Part shown: in pieces, positions 26,335-35,690 of the stretch
How positions within the stretch are numbered: position 1 is the first letter of the stretch
How the letters are laid out: each line of letters begins with the position of its first letter
Assembly: GCF_003019675.1 (NCBI RefSeq)
Contig: NZ_CP028105.1
Location: forward strand, 946,282 to 1,010,281
DNA: 64,000 nucleotides
DNA from: Fusobacterium ulcerans
Lineage (GTDB): Bacteria; Fusobacteriota; Fusobacteriia; Fusobacteriales; Fusobacteriaceae
Reading direction: 5' to 3'
Program-made: the position numbers and the translations under genes
The notes under the pieces: generated by a model
What the model saw: the letters and a program-made list of their open reading frames with translations, nothing else
What the model was told of the DNA's origin: nothing
The model's database searches: none

Positions 26335-27624
26335 ATGACTTTTAAATATTTTAATATTATAAAAAATGATGTAATAACCATAACAGGAGCAGGTGGAAAA
26401 ACTTCTCTTCTATTTTTTCTTGCAGAAAAACTTTCTGAATATGGAAAAGTTCTTGTAACTACCACTACAAAAATTTACTGCCCCTTTGAAGAAAAATATG
26501 AATCACTTATTATTGGGAATAATATATCTACTGGAAAAAACAAAAATATAACTGTGGCTGGGAGCAGAATAGAAGATGATAAACTTCACTCTCTGCCTTA
26601 TGGCGAGATAAATAATATGAGAAAAAATTATGATTTTGTTTTAATAGAGGGAGATGGAGCAAAGGAAAAATTATTAAAAGAATGGAATGATTATGAGCCT
26701 TGTATTCCTGAATTTTCTACAAAAATAATTGGAGTAATCAATATGGATATACTTGATTTAAATATTTCCGAAGAAAATATTCATAGATTTAAGCTTCTAA
26801 AAGAAAAATTTCCAAAGGATATAAATAAAAAAATAACTTCTGATTTTTTACAAAGATATATTTTATCAGCTGATTATTTTAAAAATTCCAGTAAAGATTC
26901 AGAAAAATATCTTTTTTTTAATGGAATTGATGGAGAAAATTATCTCTCTAAATTCCAAGCAGCTATAAAAACAGCATATAAATTATCTGAAAATAGTTTT
27001 CTGCCAAAAATATTTATAGGAAGTCTTAAAGAAAAAATGATTTATCCTTTTAAAAAATTAGATGCTGTTGTTATGGCTTCTGGTTTTTCTAAAAGAATGG
27101 GAAAAAATAAACTGTCTCTCTCATACAAAGGGAGAACTCTTTTAGAAGCAACCTTAGAGAAAATTTCTCATATCCCTTTTAATGAGGTTATTATCTGCGG
27201 AAGAGAGGAATGGGTTGAAGATCTTGCTGATAAATATAATTTTAAATATTGCTATAACTCTTTTGCTGATCTTGGGCAGAGTGAAAGTATAAAGCTTGGT
27301 ACAGAAAATTCTTTTGGAGAGGGGATAGCCTTTTTCCCTGGAGATCAGCCTCTGCTGACTGAGGATACAATTTTAAATCTCTATTATGAATTTCAGAAAA
27401 CTAATCTTATAACTATCCCAACAGTTGAAGAAGATAGATTTTCCCCTGTATTTTTTCCAGAAGATAAAAAAGCTGAACTATTGAAATTGGAAGGAGACAC
27501 TGGAGGGAAAACTATTATTAAAAAGACTCCAGTTATCAATCTTGTTAAGTTTTCTTCAAAAGAGGAGTTTAAAGATATTGATACCATCGAAGATTATATG
27601 TATATACTTAATAATAAAAAATAA
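26335..27624 (+). CDS. Fused YqeC-like / MocA-like molybdenum cofactor protein
   Basis: 429 residues. Residues 1-225 resemble YqeC, with a nucleotide-binding-like ITGAGGKTSLL (about 16-26), TTTTKIYCP and LIEGDGAKEKLLK. Residues 240-429 are a MobA-like NTP transferase: DAVVMASGFSKRMGKNKL (P-loop of cytidylyl or guanylyl transferases) and FFPGDQPLLT. In other bacteria yqeC and a mocA/ygfJ gene are separate members of clusters for selenium-dependent molybdenum hydroxylases. Here they are one polypeptide with no hydroxylase beside it. GGAGG precedes the ATG. The role in cofactor maturation is inferred from the families. Confidence 0.8.
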   Translation: MTFKYFNIIKNDVITITGAGGKTSLLFFLAEKLSEYGKVLVTTTTKIYCPFEEKYESLIIGNNISTGKNKNITVAGSRIEDDKLHSLPYGEINNMRKNYDFVLIEGDGAKEKLLKEWNDYEPCIPEFSTKIIGVINMDILDLNISEENIHRFKLLKEKFPKDINKKITSDFLQRYILSADYFKNSSKDSEKYLFFNGIDGENYLSKFQAAIKTAYKLSENSFLPKIFIGSLKEKMIYPFKKLDAVVMASGFSKRMGKNKLSLSYKGRTLLEATLEKISHIPFNEVIICGREEWVEDLADKYNFKYCYNSFADLGQSESIKLGTENSFGEGIAFFPGDQPLLTEDTILNLYYEFQKTNLITIPTVEEDRFSPVFFPEDKKAELLKLEGDTGGKTIIKKTPVINLVKFSSKEEFKDIDTIEDYMYILNNKK

Positions 27625-27679
27625 TCTAACCTTTTCTTTTATATCTTACTGATTAATCAGTGGTCAAAAGCTAGATTAT
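27621..27679 (+). terminator. Long structured hairpin after the YqeC/MocA-like gene
   Basis: ATAATCTA/TAGATTAT outer arms, CTTTT/AAAAG next, and an inner perfect palindrome ACTGATTAATCAGT (27648-27661). It starts just before the stop codon and ends in a short TATATTTT run, so it is a plausible though imperfect terminator. Confidence 0.5.
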
Positions 27680-27750
27680 ATTTTGGAAATCAGAAAAATT
27701 TTTGTAATTAATAAAGCAGGTAAAATGTAGTTTGAACAAAGCAAATTTCC

Positions 27751-27787
27751 AGTAATTAAGCAGTTGATTTTTAACTGCTTAATTACT
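27751..27787. repeat. Perfect 15-bp inverted repeat without T-run
   Basis: AGTAATTAAGCAGTT and AACTGCTTAATTACT enclose a 7-base loop between the convergent genes ending at 27624 and 27808. No T-run follows on either strand, so it is not a standard terminator; a related degenerate sequence (TAATTAATAAAGCAGG) lies at about 27706. Confidence 0.7.
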
Positions 27788-27807
27788 GAGATGAAACAGG
27801 GGAGCTT

Positions 27808-28923
27808 TTATTTAAATATATTATATTTTTTCATTGCCTCTTCCAGCCCTAATTCAATGACGCTATCCCAAAATTCTCCTCTAGTTTCAGGATAAGATAT
27901 TGGGTAGCTCAATCTCTGCTGATGTTTCACAGATTCTGAACTTTTCCTTTTCTCCATTTCCATATCATTTTTCATTTTATTAAGAATCTCTTCTCCTTTT
28001 TCATTGTTGACAATAACTAATGAAAGTCCTCTCTTATCATATTTTTCTGGAGCAAATTCCTCTATTCCAAAATAATCTGCTATTGTTATATCAGAAACTC
28101 TAAGAGTGTCAGTAAATCTACATGCTGAACAAGATGGACGGCTTATTGAAAGCAGCCCAAAGAACATTTTATAAAATCTCTCATCTCCTTGGACTTCATT
28201 CATTGCAGTTGTAGAAAAATGAAAAGATTTGTTGCTGTTGGTTCTGTTCCAGTCTAATTTTTTAGTTCTAAAATGAACTTCATCAATAGTCCCCCCATTT
28301 TCTTTTTCCAGTACTTTTTTCAGTTCTTCCCAAATAAAAGGACTTGTGACACTGTGACATATAAGGTCGCAAATATATAGATTTTCTCTCAATGGTGTAT
28401 TTCCTATAAAAGCTTTAAGTCCTGCACATTGACATGGAGTTCCAGAAAATAAGACTTTTCTTCCTTCTGCCAATTTCTCTTTTATTTTAGGAAAAATATC
28501 ACCTAATCTACTCTGTACATACTTGGAAAATCTAAATCTATCTCTTCCTTCTTTTGTTTCTGCCATTTCATGTACTACACAAAAGTTATCATCAAAATCA
28601 ACTCCACATATTATTCCACCCTCTTTTAAGAAAACATCTGAAATAGCTGTAAATGCTCCTCCAGAGGTAGAATTTTTAAGTGTATCCTCACTTTTGTGCT
28701 TTGATAGATAAAAATCTCCTTCTATTTTATTTTTTAGAGATTTTTCATTTATAACAGGGCAGACTTTTTTACATAATTGACAATCTATACACAGTGACTG
28801 ATCAATTTTAGGATATAGAAATCCCTCTCTGTCAGGTTCCATTTTTATCGCTTCTTTAGGACAGATATTATAACAAGCAGTGCACCCACAGCAATCTTCT
28901 TTTTTCTCAAATATGTACTCCAT
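27808..28923 (-). CDS. FrhB-like iron-sulfur protein (coenzyme F420 hydrogenase/dehydrogenase beta family)
   Basis: 371 residues. Two ferredoxin-type clusters open the protein (CCGCTACYNICP, and CIDCQLCKKVCP). The FrhB/FdhB-type domain follows, with STSGGAFTAISD, LFSGTPCQCAGLKAF and CDLICHSVTSP, then a further cysteine patch (SCSACRF). Family members move electrons between ferredoxin and flavin or other partners. Its substrate is unknown and coenzyme F420 itself is not expected here. The start overlaps the end of the upstream MATE gene by 17 bases. Confidence 0.82.
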   Translation of the reverse strand: MEYIFEKKEDCCGCTACYNICPKEAIKMEPDREGFLYPKIDQSLCIDCQLCKKVCPVINEKSLKNKIEGDFYLSKHKSEDTLKNSTSGGAFTAISDVFLKEGGIICGVDFDDNFCVVHEMAETKEGRDRFRFSKYVQSRLGDIFPKIKEKLAEGRKVLFSGTPCQCAGLKAFIGNTPLRENLYICDLICHSVTSPFIWEELKKVLEKENGGTIDEVHFRTKKLDWNRTNSNKSFHFSTTAMNEVQGDERFYKMFFGLLSISRPSCSACRFTDTLRVSDITIADYFGIEEFAPEKYDKRGLSLVIVNNEKGEEILNKMKNDMEMEKRKSSESVKHQQRLSYPISYPETRGEFWDSVIELGLEEAMKKYNIFK

Positions 28924-30250
28924 TTAATTCCCTCCTTCTGTTTCTGTATCTCATATATAAATATCCTTCATATGACGCCATAAATATCCAGCCTATTCCC
29001 ATTCCAACAGCTACTCCTGATATTCCCATATATTTTGTAAGCATGTATGACAAGACTACTCTAATAGGAATTTGAATAAATGTTGCTATAAGAGTCACAT
29101 CCATTCTTCCGAATCCCCTGAAAAAACCTTGCAGAGTATTGCATAAAGCTGTAAGTATATAGAAGAATGCTATTGTTTTTAAATATGTTCTTCCTAAAAA
29201 TATAGCTTCTGTTTCTGATGATTCAATAAATATTTTCATTATTGAACCTGAAAAAATAAATATAAGTATTGCAGTTGCAACGCAATAAAGCAATGACATT
29301 GTTAAGGCACTTTTAAACCCTTTAAATATTCTTTCATCTTTTCCAGCTCCTCTATTTTGAGAAATAAAAGTAGTAAGAGCTGCTCCCATACTGTCTCCTG
29401 GTGTAAGTATAAACCCATCTATTCTGCTTCCAGAATTAAAAGCAGCTATTGAATCGATTCCCAAAGGATTTACTGCTCCCTGTACAAATACAGCTCCTGT
29501 AAAAATTATAGTCTGTTGAACTGCATAAGACAAGCTATATGACATAGTTTTTTTCAATAAAGTCAGATCTATCGCAAACTCTTTTAAAGTTAATCTAAGA
29601 ACAGGCATTCTGAAATAAATATTTAAAAGGGAAATAACAACAGCTGCTATTTGAGATATTACAGTTGCATAAGCTGCACCCTTTACTCCCATTCCTAAAT
29701 TTTTTATAAAATATATATCTAACTCAATATTTAAAACAACTGCTATTACAAGTATTCCCAATGGCGTCTTTGAATCTCCAACTGCCCTCATCTCAGCAGA
29801 CAATATATTGTAGAGAAAGGAAAATATCAACCCTATTATTATTATTCTCAAATATCCCTCTGCCATTTCCATTATTTCTATGGGGGTATTCATTAAAATA
29901 AGTATATATTTTACGCTGAATAATGCCACAGCAGAAAGTAAAAAAATAAAAACTGCTCCTGCTTTTATTGTTGTAGCTATCTCTTTTTTTAATTTTTCTA
30001 TATCTTCAGCACCATAAAATTCAGCCATAAGTATAGCAGATCCCAATGAAAACCCAACAACAAAAAATATCAGTATATTCATTATAGGGCCAGCTGTTCC
30101 TACTGCGGCTAAGGCTTCTTTTCCACTAAATCTTCCTACTATTACTGCATCAGCAGTATTGTACATCTGCTGAAAAATATTTCCCAGAAATATAGGAATT
30201 GTGAAGAAAAAAATATTTTTTGTTACATTTCCCTCTGTCATTTTTTTCAT
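28907..30250 (-). CDS. MATE-family efflux transporter
   Basis: 447 residues with twelve predicted membrane segments. The N-terminal GNIFQQMYNTADAVIVGRF is the usual start of MATE repeat 1, and FNSGSRIDGF with FISQNRGAGKDERIFKG marks repeat 2. MATE pumps export cationic compounds using sodium or proton gradients. The gene is translationally overlapped by the FrhB-like gene downstream, so they share a transcript, an unusual pairing. A consensus promoter lies 60 bases upstream. Confidence 0.9.
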   Translation of the reverse strand: MKKMTEGNVTKNIFFFTIPIFLGNIFQQMYNTADAVIVGRFSGKEALAAVGTAGPIMNILIFFVVGFSLGSAILMAEFYGAEDIEKLKKEIATTIKAGAVFIFLLSAVALFSVKYILILMNTPIEIMEMAEGYLRIIIIGLIFSFLYNILSAEMRAVGDSKTPLGILVIAVVLNIELDIYFIKNLGMGVKGAAYATVISQIAAVVISLLNIYFRMPVLRLTLKEFAIDLTLLKKTMSYSLSYAVQQTIIFTGAVFVQGAVNPLGIDSIAAFNSGSRIDGFILTPGDSMGAALTTFISQNRGAGKDERIFKGFKSALTMSLLYCVATAILIFIFSGSIMKIFIESSETEAIFLGRTYLKTIAFFYILTALCNTLQGFFRGFGRMDVTLIATFIQIPIRVVLSYMLTKYMGISGVAVGMGIGWIFMASYEGYLYMRYRNRRRELNGVHI

Positions 30251-30311
30251 AATTTATCCTTCGTTAGATTTTATATAATCATTATTAATTTTATTTTGGT
30301 TTTTCAAAATC

Positions 30312-30340
30312 ATTTTAACACCATAAGATTTCTTTGTCAA
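30312..30340 (-). promoter_or_regulatory. Promoter of the MATE/FrhB-like operon
   Basis: On the minus strand TTGACA (30335-30340) and TAAAAT (30312-30317) with a 17-base spacer. It is back to back with the regulator promoter on plus. Confidence 0.7.
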
Positions 30341-30351
30341 TAAAATTATCA

Positions 30352-30380
30352 TTGACATTACTCTTTCAGCACTCTAAAAT
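30352..30380 (+). promoter_or_regulatory. Promoter of the RpiR-family regulator gene
   Basis: TTGACA (30352-30357) and TAAAAT (30375-30380) with a 17-base spacer. The two divergent promoters lie within 70 bases, so one bound regulator could affect both. Confidence 0.7.
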
Positions 30381-30412
30381 ATTGTTATAATAATTCTAAC
30401 AGGAGTAATCTT

Positions 30413-31267
30413 ATGAAAACTACTATTGAAAATTCTTCATACAAATCTGATCTTACCAATAAAGATAAAATAATATTAGATTATATACTTCGTAATAAGA
30501 AAACAGCCTGTTTTCTTACCTCTAACGAAATAGCTGAACTTCTTAATGTCAGCCCTTCATCTGTTGTGAGATTATCAAAAAAAATTGGCTTTGAAAATTT
30601 TTCAGCATTTAAAAAAGCTTTACAAATGGAAATAGCTGAGCAGGAACCATCTCTTGATGCAAATGAAATTCCTTATGAAAAGATAGAACAATATGATAAA
30701 CTTTCTGATATTGAATTGATTAAAGCTTTCCGACAGAATGTATTAAAAAATATTACTGCTGATATCTCCAGTAAAGAAGACAAAAAGTTTATAGAAAGTG
30801 CTGATATAATTTCAAAAGCAAAGAGAGTATTCATTGTAGGATATCGTGCTTGTGCAGGGCTTGCCTCTACATTTGGAATAATGCTTTCATGTATAAGACC
30901 TGATGTTTTCGTCTTAAATAATAATGGACCTATTGTTGACAGACTCATTGATCTTGGAAAAAATGATGTAGTTGTTGCCATATCTTTTAACCGTTATTCT
31001 GGAAATACAAAATTTGCTGTTCAAATAGCAAGGGATGCTGGAGCCAAAATAATATCATTCACTGATTTTTATACTTCTCCAATTGCACAGGGAGTTGATA
31101 AGGTTATAATCAACAGTGTAGAAAATTTCAGTTTCTACAATTCATATGCCAGTTCTATGATGAATATAGAGACAATTGTAGCTCTTGTGAGCAAAAAAAA
31201 CATGGCAGCTAATAAAAAGCGGCTTATGAAAATGGAAACATACTTAGAACAGAATGGAGAATACTAA
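30413..31267 (+). CDS. RpiR-family transcriptional regulator
   Basis: 284 residues: an HTH_6 domain (LTSNEIAELLNVSPSSVVRLSKKIGF, about 38-63) and a SIS domain (RVFIVGYRACAGLASTFG, VVVAISFNRYSGNTKFA). It would bind a phosphosugar-like ligand. It is divergent from the MATE pump and convergent with hydrogenase genes; no sugar genes are beside it, so its target is open. AGGAG precedes the ATG. Confidence 0.87.
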   Translation: MKTTIENSSYKSDLTNKDKIILDYILRNKKTACFLTSNEIAELLNVSPSSVVRLSKKIGFENFSAFKKALQMEIAEQEPSLDANEIPYEKIEQYDKLSDIELIKAFRQNVLKNITADISSKEDKKFIESADIISKAKRVFIVGYRACAGLASTFGIMLSCIRPDVFVLNNNGPIVDRLIDLGKNDVVVAISFNRYSGNTKFAVQIARDAGAKIISFTDFYTSPIAQGVDKVIINSVENFSFYNSYASSMMNIETIVALVSKKNMAANKKRLMKMETYLEQNGEY

Positions 31268-31270
31268 AAA

Positions 31271-31352
31271 AAGAGGATAACCCCTAGAGTTAAGATAATT
31301 TTAGAAATTTCTAAGATTCTCTTTTCTGCTTTTTGGTTATCCTCTTATATTT
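31271..31352. terminator. Bidirectional terminator between the RpiR regulator and hydrogenase operon
   Basis: AAGAGGATAACC (31271-31282) and GGTTATCCTCTT (31335-31346) are perfect 12-bp arms enclosing an internal hairpin (TTAGAAATTTCTAA). T-rich sequence follows on plus and A-rich sequence precedes. Confidence 0.8.
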
Positions 31353-31360
31353 TTTTATCT

Positions 31361-33118
31361 TTACTTATTTTTTCTATCTATGTAATGTGTATGGAAAAGT
31401 TTATGTGTCATAACTCCATAAGGTTTTCCTAATGATTCTCTATAAAGATCTATAACATATCTGTTATTATGAGATGTTCTTATTTCTTTATGATAATCTA
31501 TATTTTGAATAGCTGCTGCTCTTGTCTTAACAATGTCAAAGTTTCCATGATGGTAAGGTTGTCCTCCTCCACCTACACATCCACCTTTACATGCCATTAC
31601 TTCTACAGCATGGAAATTCTCTTCCCCTGCTTTTATCTTCTCTACAACTTTTCTAGCAGCTCCCAATCCGTGAACTACAGCAAGTCTAAGAACTTCATTT
31701 CCAACTTTTACTTCTGCTACTCTCACTTCTTCGAATCCTCTCATAGGAACAAAATCTACATCTTCCAGTTTAGTTCCAGTAGCCCACTCATATAGTGTTC
31801 TTGAAGCAGCTTCCATAACTCCTCCAGTTCTACCGAAAATATCAGCAGCTCCTGTAGATTTACCCATAGGTGAGTCAAACTCGCTCTCTTGAAGCGAATT
31901 AAAGTCTATATTATATTGTTTTAAAATTCTTCCAAGCTCTCTTGTAGTTAATGAATAATCTACATCTGGATTTTGTTCAACTGTAAACTCTTCTCTTGAT
32001 GCTTCATATTTTTTAGAAATACAAGGCATTATAGATACACACACAAGATCTTTTTTGTCTATTCCCATTTTTTCAGCCCATACATGTTTAGCTAAAGAAC
32101 CAAATATTTGCTGAGGTGATCTTGTAGTTGAAAGATTATCCAGTATTTCAGGGAAGTTAAGCTCAGCAAATCTTACCCATGATGGACAACAAGAAGTATA
32201 CAATGGAAGTTTTACATCTTGCTTTCCAGCTAAATAATCATCTAGTCTATGCTTTAACTCTGTAGCTTCTTCCATTATAGTGATATCTGCTGCAAAGTTT
32301 GTATCGAATACTCCATCAAAGCCTAATTTTTTAAGAGCAGTTACCATTTTTCCAGTTGAGTTAGTTCCAGCAGGTATTCCAAAAAGTTCCCCAATAGCTA
32401 CTCTCACTGCTGGTGCTACTTGAACTATAACTTTTTTATTAGGGTTTATAAGATCACGAGATAATTTAAAACTGTTGTCAGTTTCATATAATGCTCCAAC
32501 AGGGCATACAGCCACACATTGACCACAGAAAGTACAGTCAGTTTCAATAAGATTTCTATTGAAAGCTGTATTAACTACAACGTTAAATCCTCTGTCTATT
32601 CCTGTAAGAATACCACAAGTCTGGATATCTCCACACATAGTTTCACATCTTCTGCACATGATGCATTTTGTAATATCTCTAGTTATAGAGATAGAATGCT
32701 GCATATCATGAACTGCCTCTTTTCCTTCAAATCTCATTTCTCTTAATCCGAAAGAAATAGCAAGTTTTTGAAGTTCACATTCTCCATTTTTTCCACATAT
32801 CAAACAATCTTTCGGATGGTCAGAAAGCATAAGCTCCACTACCATTCTTCTTTTCTGCATTACTTGAAGAGAGTTAGTTACAACTTCCATTCCTTCAACT
32901 ATTGGAGTAGTACAAGAAGGAAGAAGTCTATTCATTCCTTTTACTTCAACTACACAAACTCTGCATGAAGCACAGTTATTTTTATAGCCTATATCATCCA
33001 TTTGCATATAGCACAAGTGAGGAATATGTATACCAGCTTTTAATGCTGCATTAAGTATAGTTGTTCCTTCTGGTGCCAATACTATTTTACCATCTATCTT
33101 AAGTCTTATCATTCTCAT
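31361..33118 (-). CDS. hydA: [FeFe]-hydrogenase catalytic subunit of a trimeric NAD-linked enzyme
   Basis: 585 residues. From the N-terminus: a [2Fe-2S] domain (PHLCYM, NNCASCRVC), a His-ligated cluster (HPKDCLICGKNGEC), two [4Fe-4S] clusters (CIMCRRCETMC, CTFCGQCVAVCP), then the H-cluster domain with its three signatures TSCCPSW, MPCISKK and ACKGGCVGGGG. The C-terminal small domain follows. It evolves or takes up hydrogen. With the NuoF- and NuoE-like subunits upstream it fits the electron-bifurcating group that couples NADH and ferredoxin oxidation to hydrogen release; bifurcation is inferred. H-cluster maturases are not in the window. Confidence 0.95.
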   Translation of the reverse strand: MRMIRLKIDGKIVLAPEGTTILNAALKAGIHIPHLCYMQMDDIGYKNNCASCRVCVVEVKGMNRLLPSCTTPIVEGMEVVTNSLQVMQKRRMVVELMLSDHPKDCLICGKNGECELQKLAISFGLREMRFEGKEAVHDMQHSISITRDITKCIMCRRCETMCGDIQTCGILTGIDRGFNVVVNTAFNRNLIETDCTFCGQCVAVCPVGALYETDNSFKLSRDLINPNKKVIVQVAPAVRVAIGELFGIPAGTNSTGKMVTALKKLGFDGVFDTNFAADITIMEEATELKHRLDDYLAGKQDVKLPLYTSCCPSWVRFAELNFPEILDNLSTTRSPQQIFGSLAKHVWAEKMGIDKKDLVCVSIMPCISKKYEASREEFTVEQNPDVDYSLTTRELGRILKQYNIDFNSLQESEFDSPMGKSTGAADIFGRTGGVMEAASRTLYEWATGTKLEDVDFVPMRGFEEVRVAEVKVGNEVLRLAVVHGLGAARKVVEKIKAGEENFHAVEVMACKGGCVGGGGQPYHHGNFDIVKTRAAAIQNIDYHKEIRTSHNNRYVIDLYRESLGKPYGVMTHKLFHTHYIDRKNK

Positions 33119-33144
33119 TTTATTCGTTCACCTCATCAGAAATA

Positions 33145-34929
33145 TTATAGTTTTACAATTGCACCGAATTTACAAGTCTCATAACAAGCTCCACATTTTA
33201 TACAGATCTCATTATCTATTTCATGTCTATGTTTTACAGTACCTGTAATAGCATCTATTGGACATACTCTAGCACAAGCTGTACATCCTATACATTTATC
33301 TGTAATAGAGTATGTGATAAGTTTTTGACATGCTCCAGCAGCACATCTCTTATCTACCACGTGCTCAACATATTCATCATAGAATTGAGCTAATGTAGAT
33401 AGAACTGGGTTAGCTGATGTTTGTCCCAATCCGCATAGAGAAGTTGCTTTAATACCTTCAGATAACTCTTGCAGAAGATGAAGATCTTCTAATGTTCCTC
33501 TTCCCTGAGTTATTTTATCAAGCATTTCATAAAGTCTTGTATTTCCGACTCTGCAAGGTGTACATTTTCCACAAGATTCATCAAGAGTAAATTCAAGGAA
33601 GAATTTTGCAATGGCAACCATACAGTCATCTTCGTCCATTACTACCATTCCCCCAGATCCCATGATAGAACCTTTTTTACTTAAAGTATCAAAATCTATC
33701 GGAGTATCAAGGTCTTTCTCAGTTAGACATCCACCAGATGGTCCTCCTGTTTGTACTGCCTTGAATTTTTTATTATCTTTAATTCCTCCGCCAATTTCAA
33801 ATATTATTTCTCTTAAGCTTATTCCCATAGGAACTTCAACAAGTCCCACATTATTAATTTTTCCAGCTAGAGCAAATACTTTTGTTCCAGGAGATTTTTC
33901 AGTTCCAACTTCTCTGAACCATTCTTTACCGTATAAAAGTATTCCTGGTACATTTACTAAAGTTTCTACGTTGTTTACAACTGTAGGTTTATCCCAGAAC
34001 CCTTTTTCTGCTGGGTACGGCGGTTTAGAAGTAGGCTCTCCTCTTCTTCCCTCCATTGAATGTATAAGAGCAGTTTCCTCTCCACATACAAATGCTCCTG
34101 CACCAAATTTTAGTTCAATATCAAATTCAAAATCAGTTCCTAGTATATTTTTTCCTAAGAAGCCTTTTTTTCTTGCTGCTTCAATAGCAACTGACAATCT
34201 GTGAATAGCCAAAGGATATTCAGCTCTGATATATACCAGCCCTTTTGTAGCTCCAATAGCATATCCTGCTATCATCATTCCTTCTATTACTGAATGGGGG
34301 TCTCCTTCCAGTATAGATCTATCCATAAATGCTCCTGGGTCTCCCTCGTCAGCATTACATACAATATATTTTTGTTCAGCTTCTATGTTAGAAGCAATCT
34401 CCCATTTGATTCCAGTAAAGAATCCTCCTCCACCTCTTCCTCTAAGGCCAGAAGCGAATATTTCTTTTATTACATCTCTATTGCTCATAGTTTTTAAAAC
34501 TTTTTCAATTCCCTTATATCCATCATTTTTCAAGAAATCTTCTATATTTTCAGGGTCAATCACTCCACAATTTTTAAGAGCTCTTCTTTCTTGCTTTTGA
34601 TAGAATTCCATATCTTTAGAGTCATGAATACGTTCTTCTGTTTTTGGATCTATGTAAAGTAATCTTTCAATCTTTTCCCCATCTACGATATCAACTTTAA
34701 TTATTTCTTCTGCATCTTCTGGTTTTACTTCAATATAGAAAGTATTTTCAGGTACTATTTTAACTATTGGTCCTTTCTCACAGAACCCAAAACACCCTGT
34801 AAGTACTACTTCTACATCTTTCACATTGTATTCAGCTATATATTTTTCTAAATTTTTCTTTATCTCATCACTTTTAGACGATAAGCAACCTGTTCCACCA
34901 CATATCAAAATTTTCTTATTGCAGTTCAT
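33145..34929 (-). CDS. hydB: Hydrogenase NADH-binding subunit (NuoF-like)
   Basis: 594 residues. An N-terminal thioredoxin-like [2Fe-2S] domain (CGGTGCLSS, TGCFGFCEKGP) leads to the NuoF core with the NAD/FMN glycine loop GLRGRGGGGFFTG and the cluster motif ESCGKCTPCRVG. The C-terminus adds two [4Fe-4S] clusters (CIGCTACARVCP, CIKCGACYETCK). It transfers electrons between NADH, FMN and the hydrogenase subunit. Gaps to neighbours are 26 and 36 bases. Confidence 0.95.
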   Translation of the reverse strand: MNCNKKILICGGTGCLSSKSDEIKKNLEKYIAEYNVKDVEVVLTGCFGFCEKGPIVKIVPENTFYIEVKPEDAEEIIKVDIVDGEKIERLLYIDPKTEERIHDSKDMEFYQKQERRALKNCGVIDPENIEDFLKNDGYKGIEKVLKTMSNRDVIKEIFASGLRGRGGGGFFTGIKWEIASNIEAEQKYIVCNADEGDPGAFMDRSILEGDPHSVIEGMMIAGYAIGATKGLVYIRAEYPLAIHRLSVAIEAARKKGFLGKNILGTDFEFDIELKFGAGAFVCGEETALIHSMEGRRGEPTSKPPYPAEKGFWDKPTVVNNVETLVNVPGILLYGKEWFREVGTEKSPGTKVFALAGKINNVGLVEVPMGISLREIIFEIGGGIKDNKKFKAVQTGGPSGGCLTEKDLDTPIDFDTLSKKGSIMGSGGMVVMDEDDCMVAIAKFFLEFTLDESCGKCTPCRVGNTRLYEMLDKITQGRGTLEDLHLLQELSEGIKATSLCGLGQTSANPVLSTLAQFYDEYVEHVVDKRCAAGACQKLITYSITDKCIGCTACARVCPIDAITGTVKHRHEIDNEICIKCGACYETCKFGAIVKL

Positions 34930-34965
34930 TAGTCCCTCCTGAATAATTACTTGTATTTCCCAAAT

Positions 34966-35460
34966 TTAAGCGTTTTCTTGTCTTTCCTTTTCCATGTATT
35001 CTTCAATTAATTTTTTTACATCAGTTGGTTTTACCTTTCCATGAACTTCTTTACCAACGATAACTACTGGAGCCAGTCCGCATGCCCCAACACATCTTAA
35101 ACAGTCAAGAGAGAAAAGTCCATCTTTCGTAACTCCTCCCACTTCTATGTTAAGTTCTTTTTCAAGACTTTCTAAGACTTTCCCTGCTCCTCTAACATAA
35201 CATGCTGTTCCTGTACAAACAGATATTTGATATTTTCCTTTTGGCTCCATAGAAAAGAAGTTATAGAAACTTACTACCCCATATACCTTTGCTACTGGAA
35301 CTTCTAATTCTTCTGCTATAAACTCTTGAACTTCTGCTGGAATATATCCAAAAATTTCTTGAGCTTTGTGTAAAACTATAATAAGAGAACTCTTTTTATC
35401 CTCGAATGTTGATATATAACTCTTTAGTTCTTTAAACCCAATATTATCTTTACATATCAT
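34966..35460 (-). CDS. hydC: Hydrogenase [2Fe-2S] subunit (NuoE-like)
   Basis: 164 residues. The four cluster cysteines are in SVCTGTACYVRGA and LDCLRCVGACGLAP, as in NuoE. It is first in the operon hydC-hydB-hydA, with GAGGAGGGG before the start. A TATAAT (35511-35516 on minus) lies 50 bases upstream but its -35 is poor, so the promoter may depend on an activator. Confidence 0.94.
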   Translation of the reverse strand: MICKDNIGFKELKSYISTFEDKKSSLIIVLHKAQEIFGYIPAEVQEFIAEELEVPVAKVYGVVSFYNFFSMEPKGKYQISVCTGTACYVRGAGKVLESLEKELNIEVGGVTKDGLFSLDCLRCVGACGLAPVVIVGKEVHGKVKPTDVKKLIEEYMEKERQENA

Positions 35461-35659
35461 TTTTTTGACCCCTCCTCATTTATATTATGTAAGATTTTAA
35501 TTCTATTTATATTATAATAACATAGAAACTATTAAAACTAAATAGTTTTTTTACTAATGAACAATACAAATTTTTAATGTTTAAAGAATTCAAATGGCTC
35601 TATTAATATCATTCTTCCCTTCTCATTTCAGTAATGGAAAACAGATTTCAAAAAATAAA

Positions 35660-35690
35660 AAAATTCCAGTAAAATGGAATTCTTTTTTTC
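35660..35690 (-). terminator. Terminator of the rRNA operon, usable in both directions
   Basis: AAATTCCA and TGGAATT arms around a six-base loop with A/T runs on both sides. On the minus strand it lies about 100 bases after the last 5S gene. The rest of the 326-base gap from hydC to the 5S gene is AT-rich without another clear feature. Confidence 0.7.

Noticed and set aside
31271-31346. Possible transposon end because of perfect 12-bp inverted arms
   Set aside because: It lies between convergent genes with T-rich flanks and behaves as an ordinary bidirectional terminator.
33611-34204. 197-residue plus-strand ORF
   Set aside because: It is a shadow of hydB, whose frame has full motif support on the minus strand.
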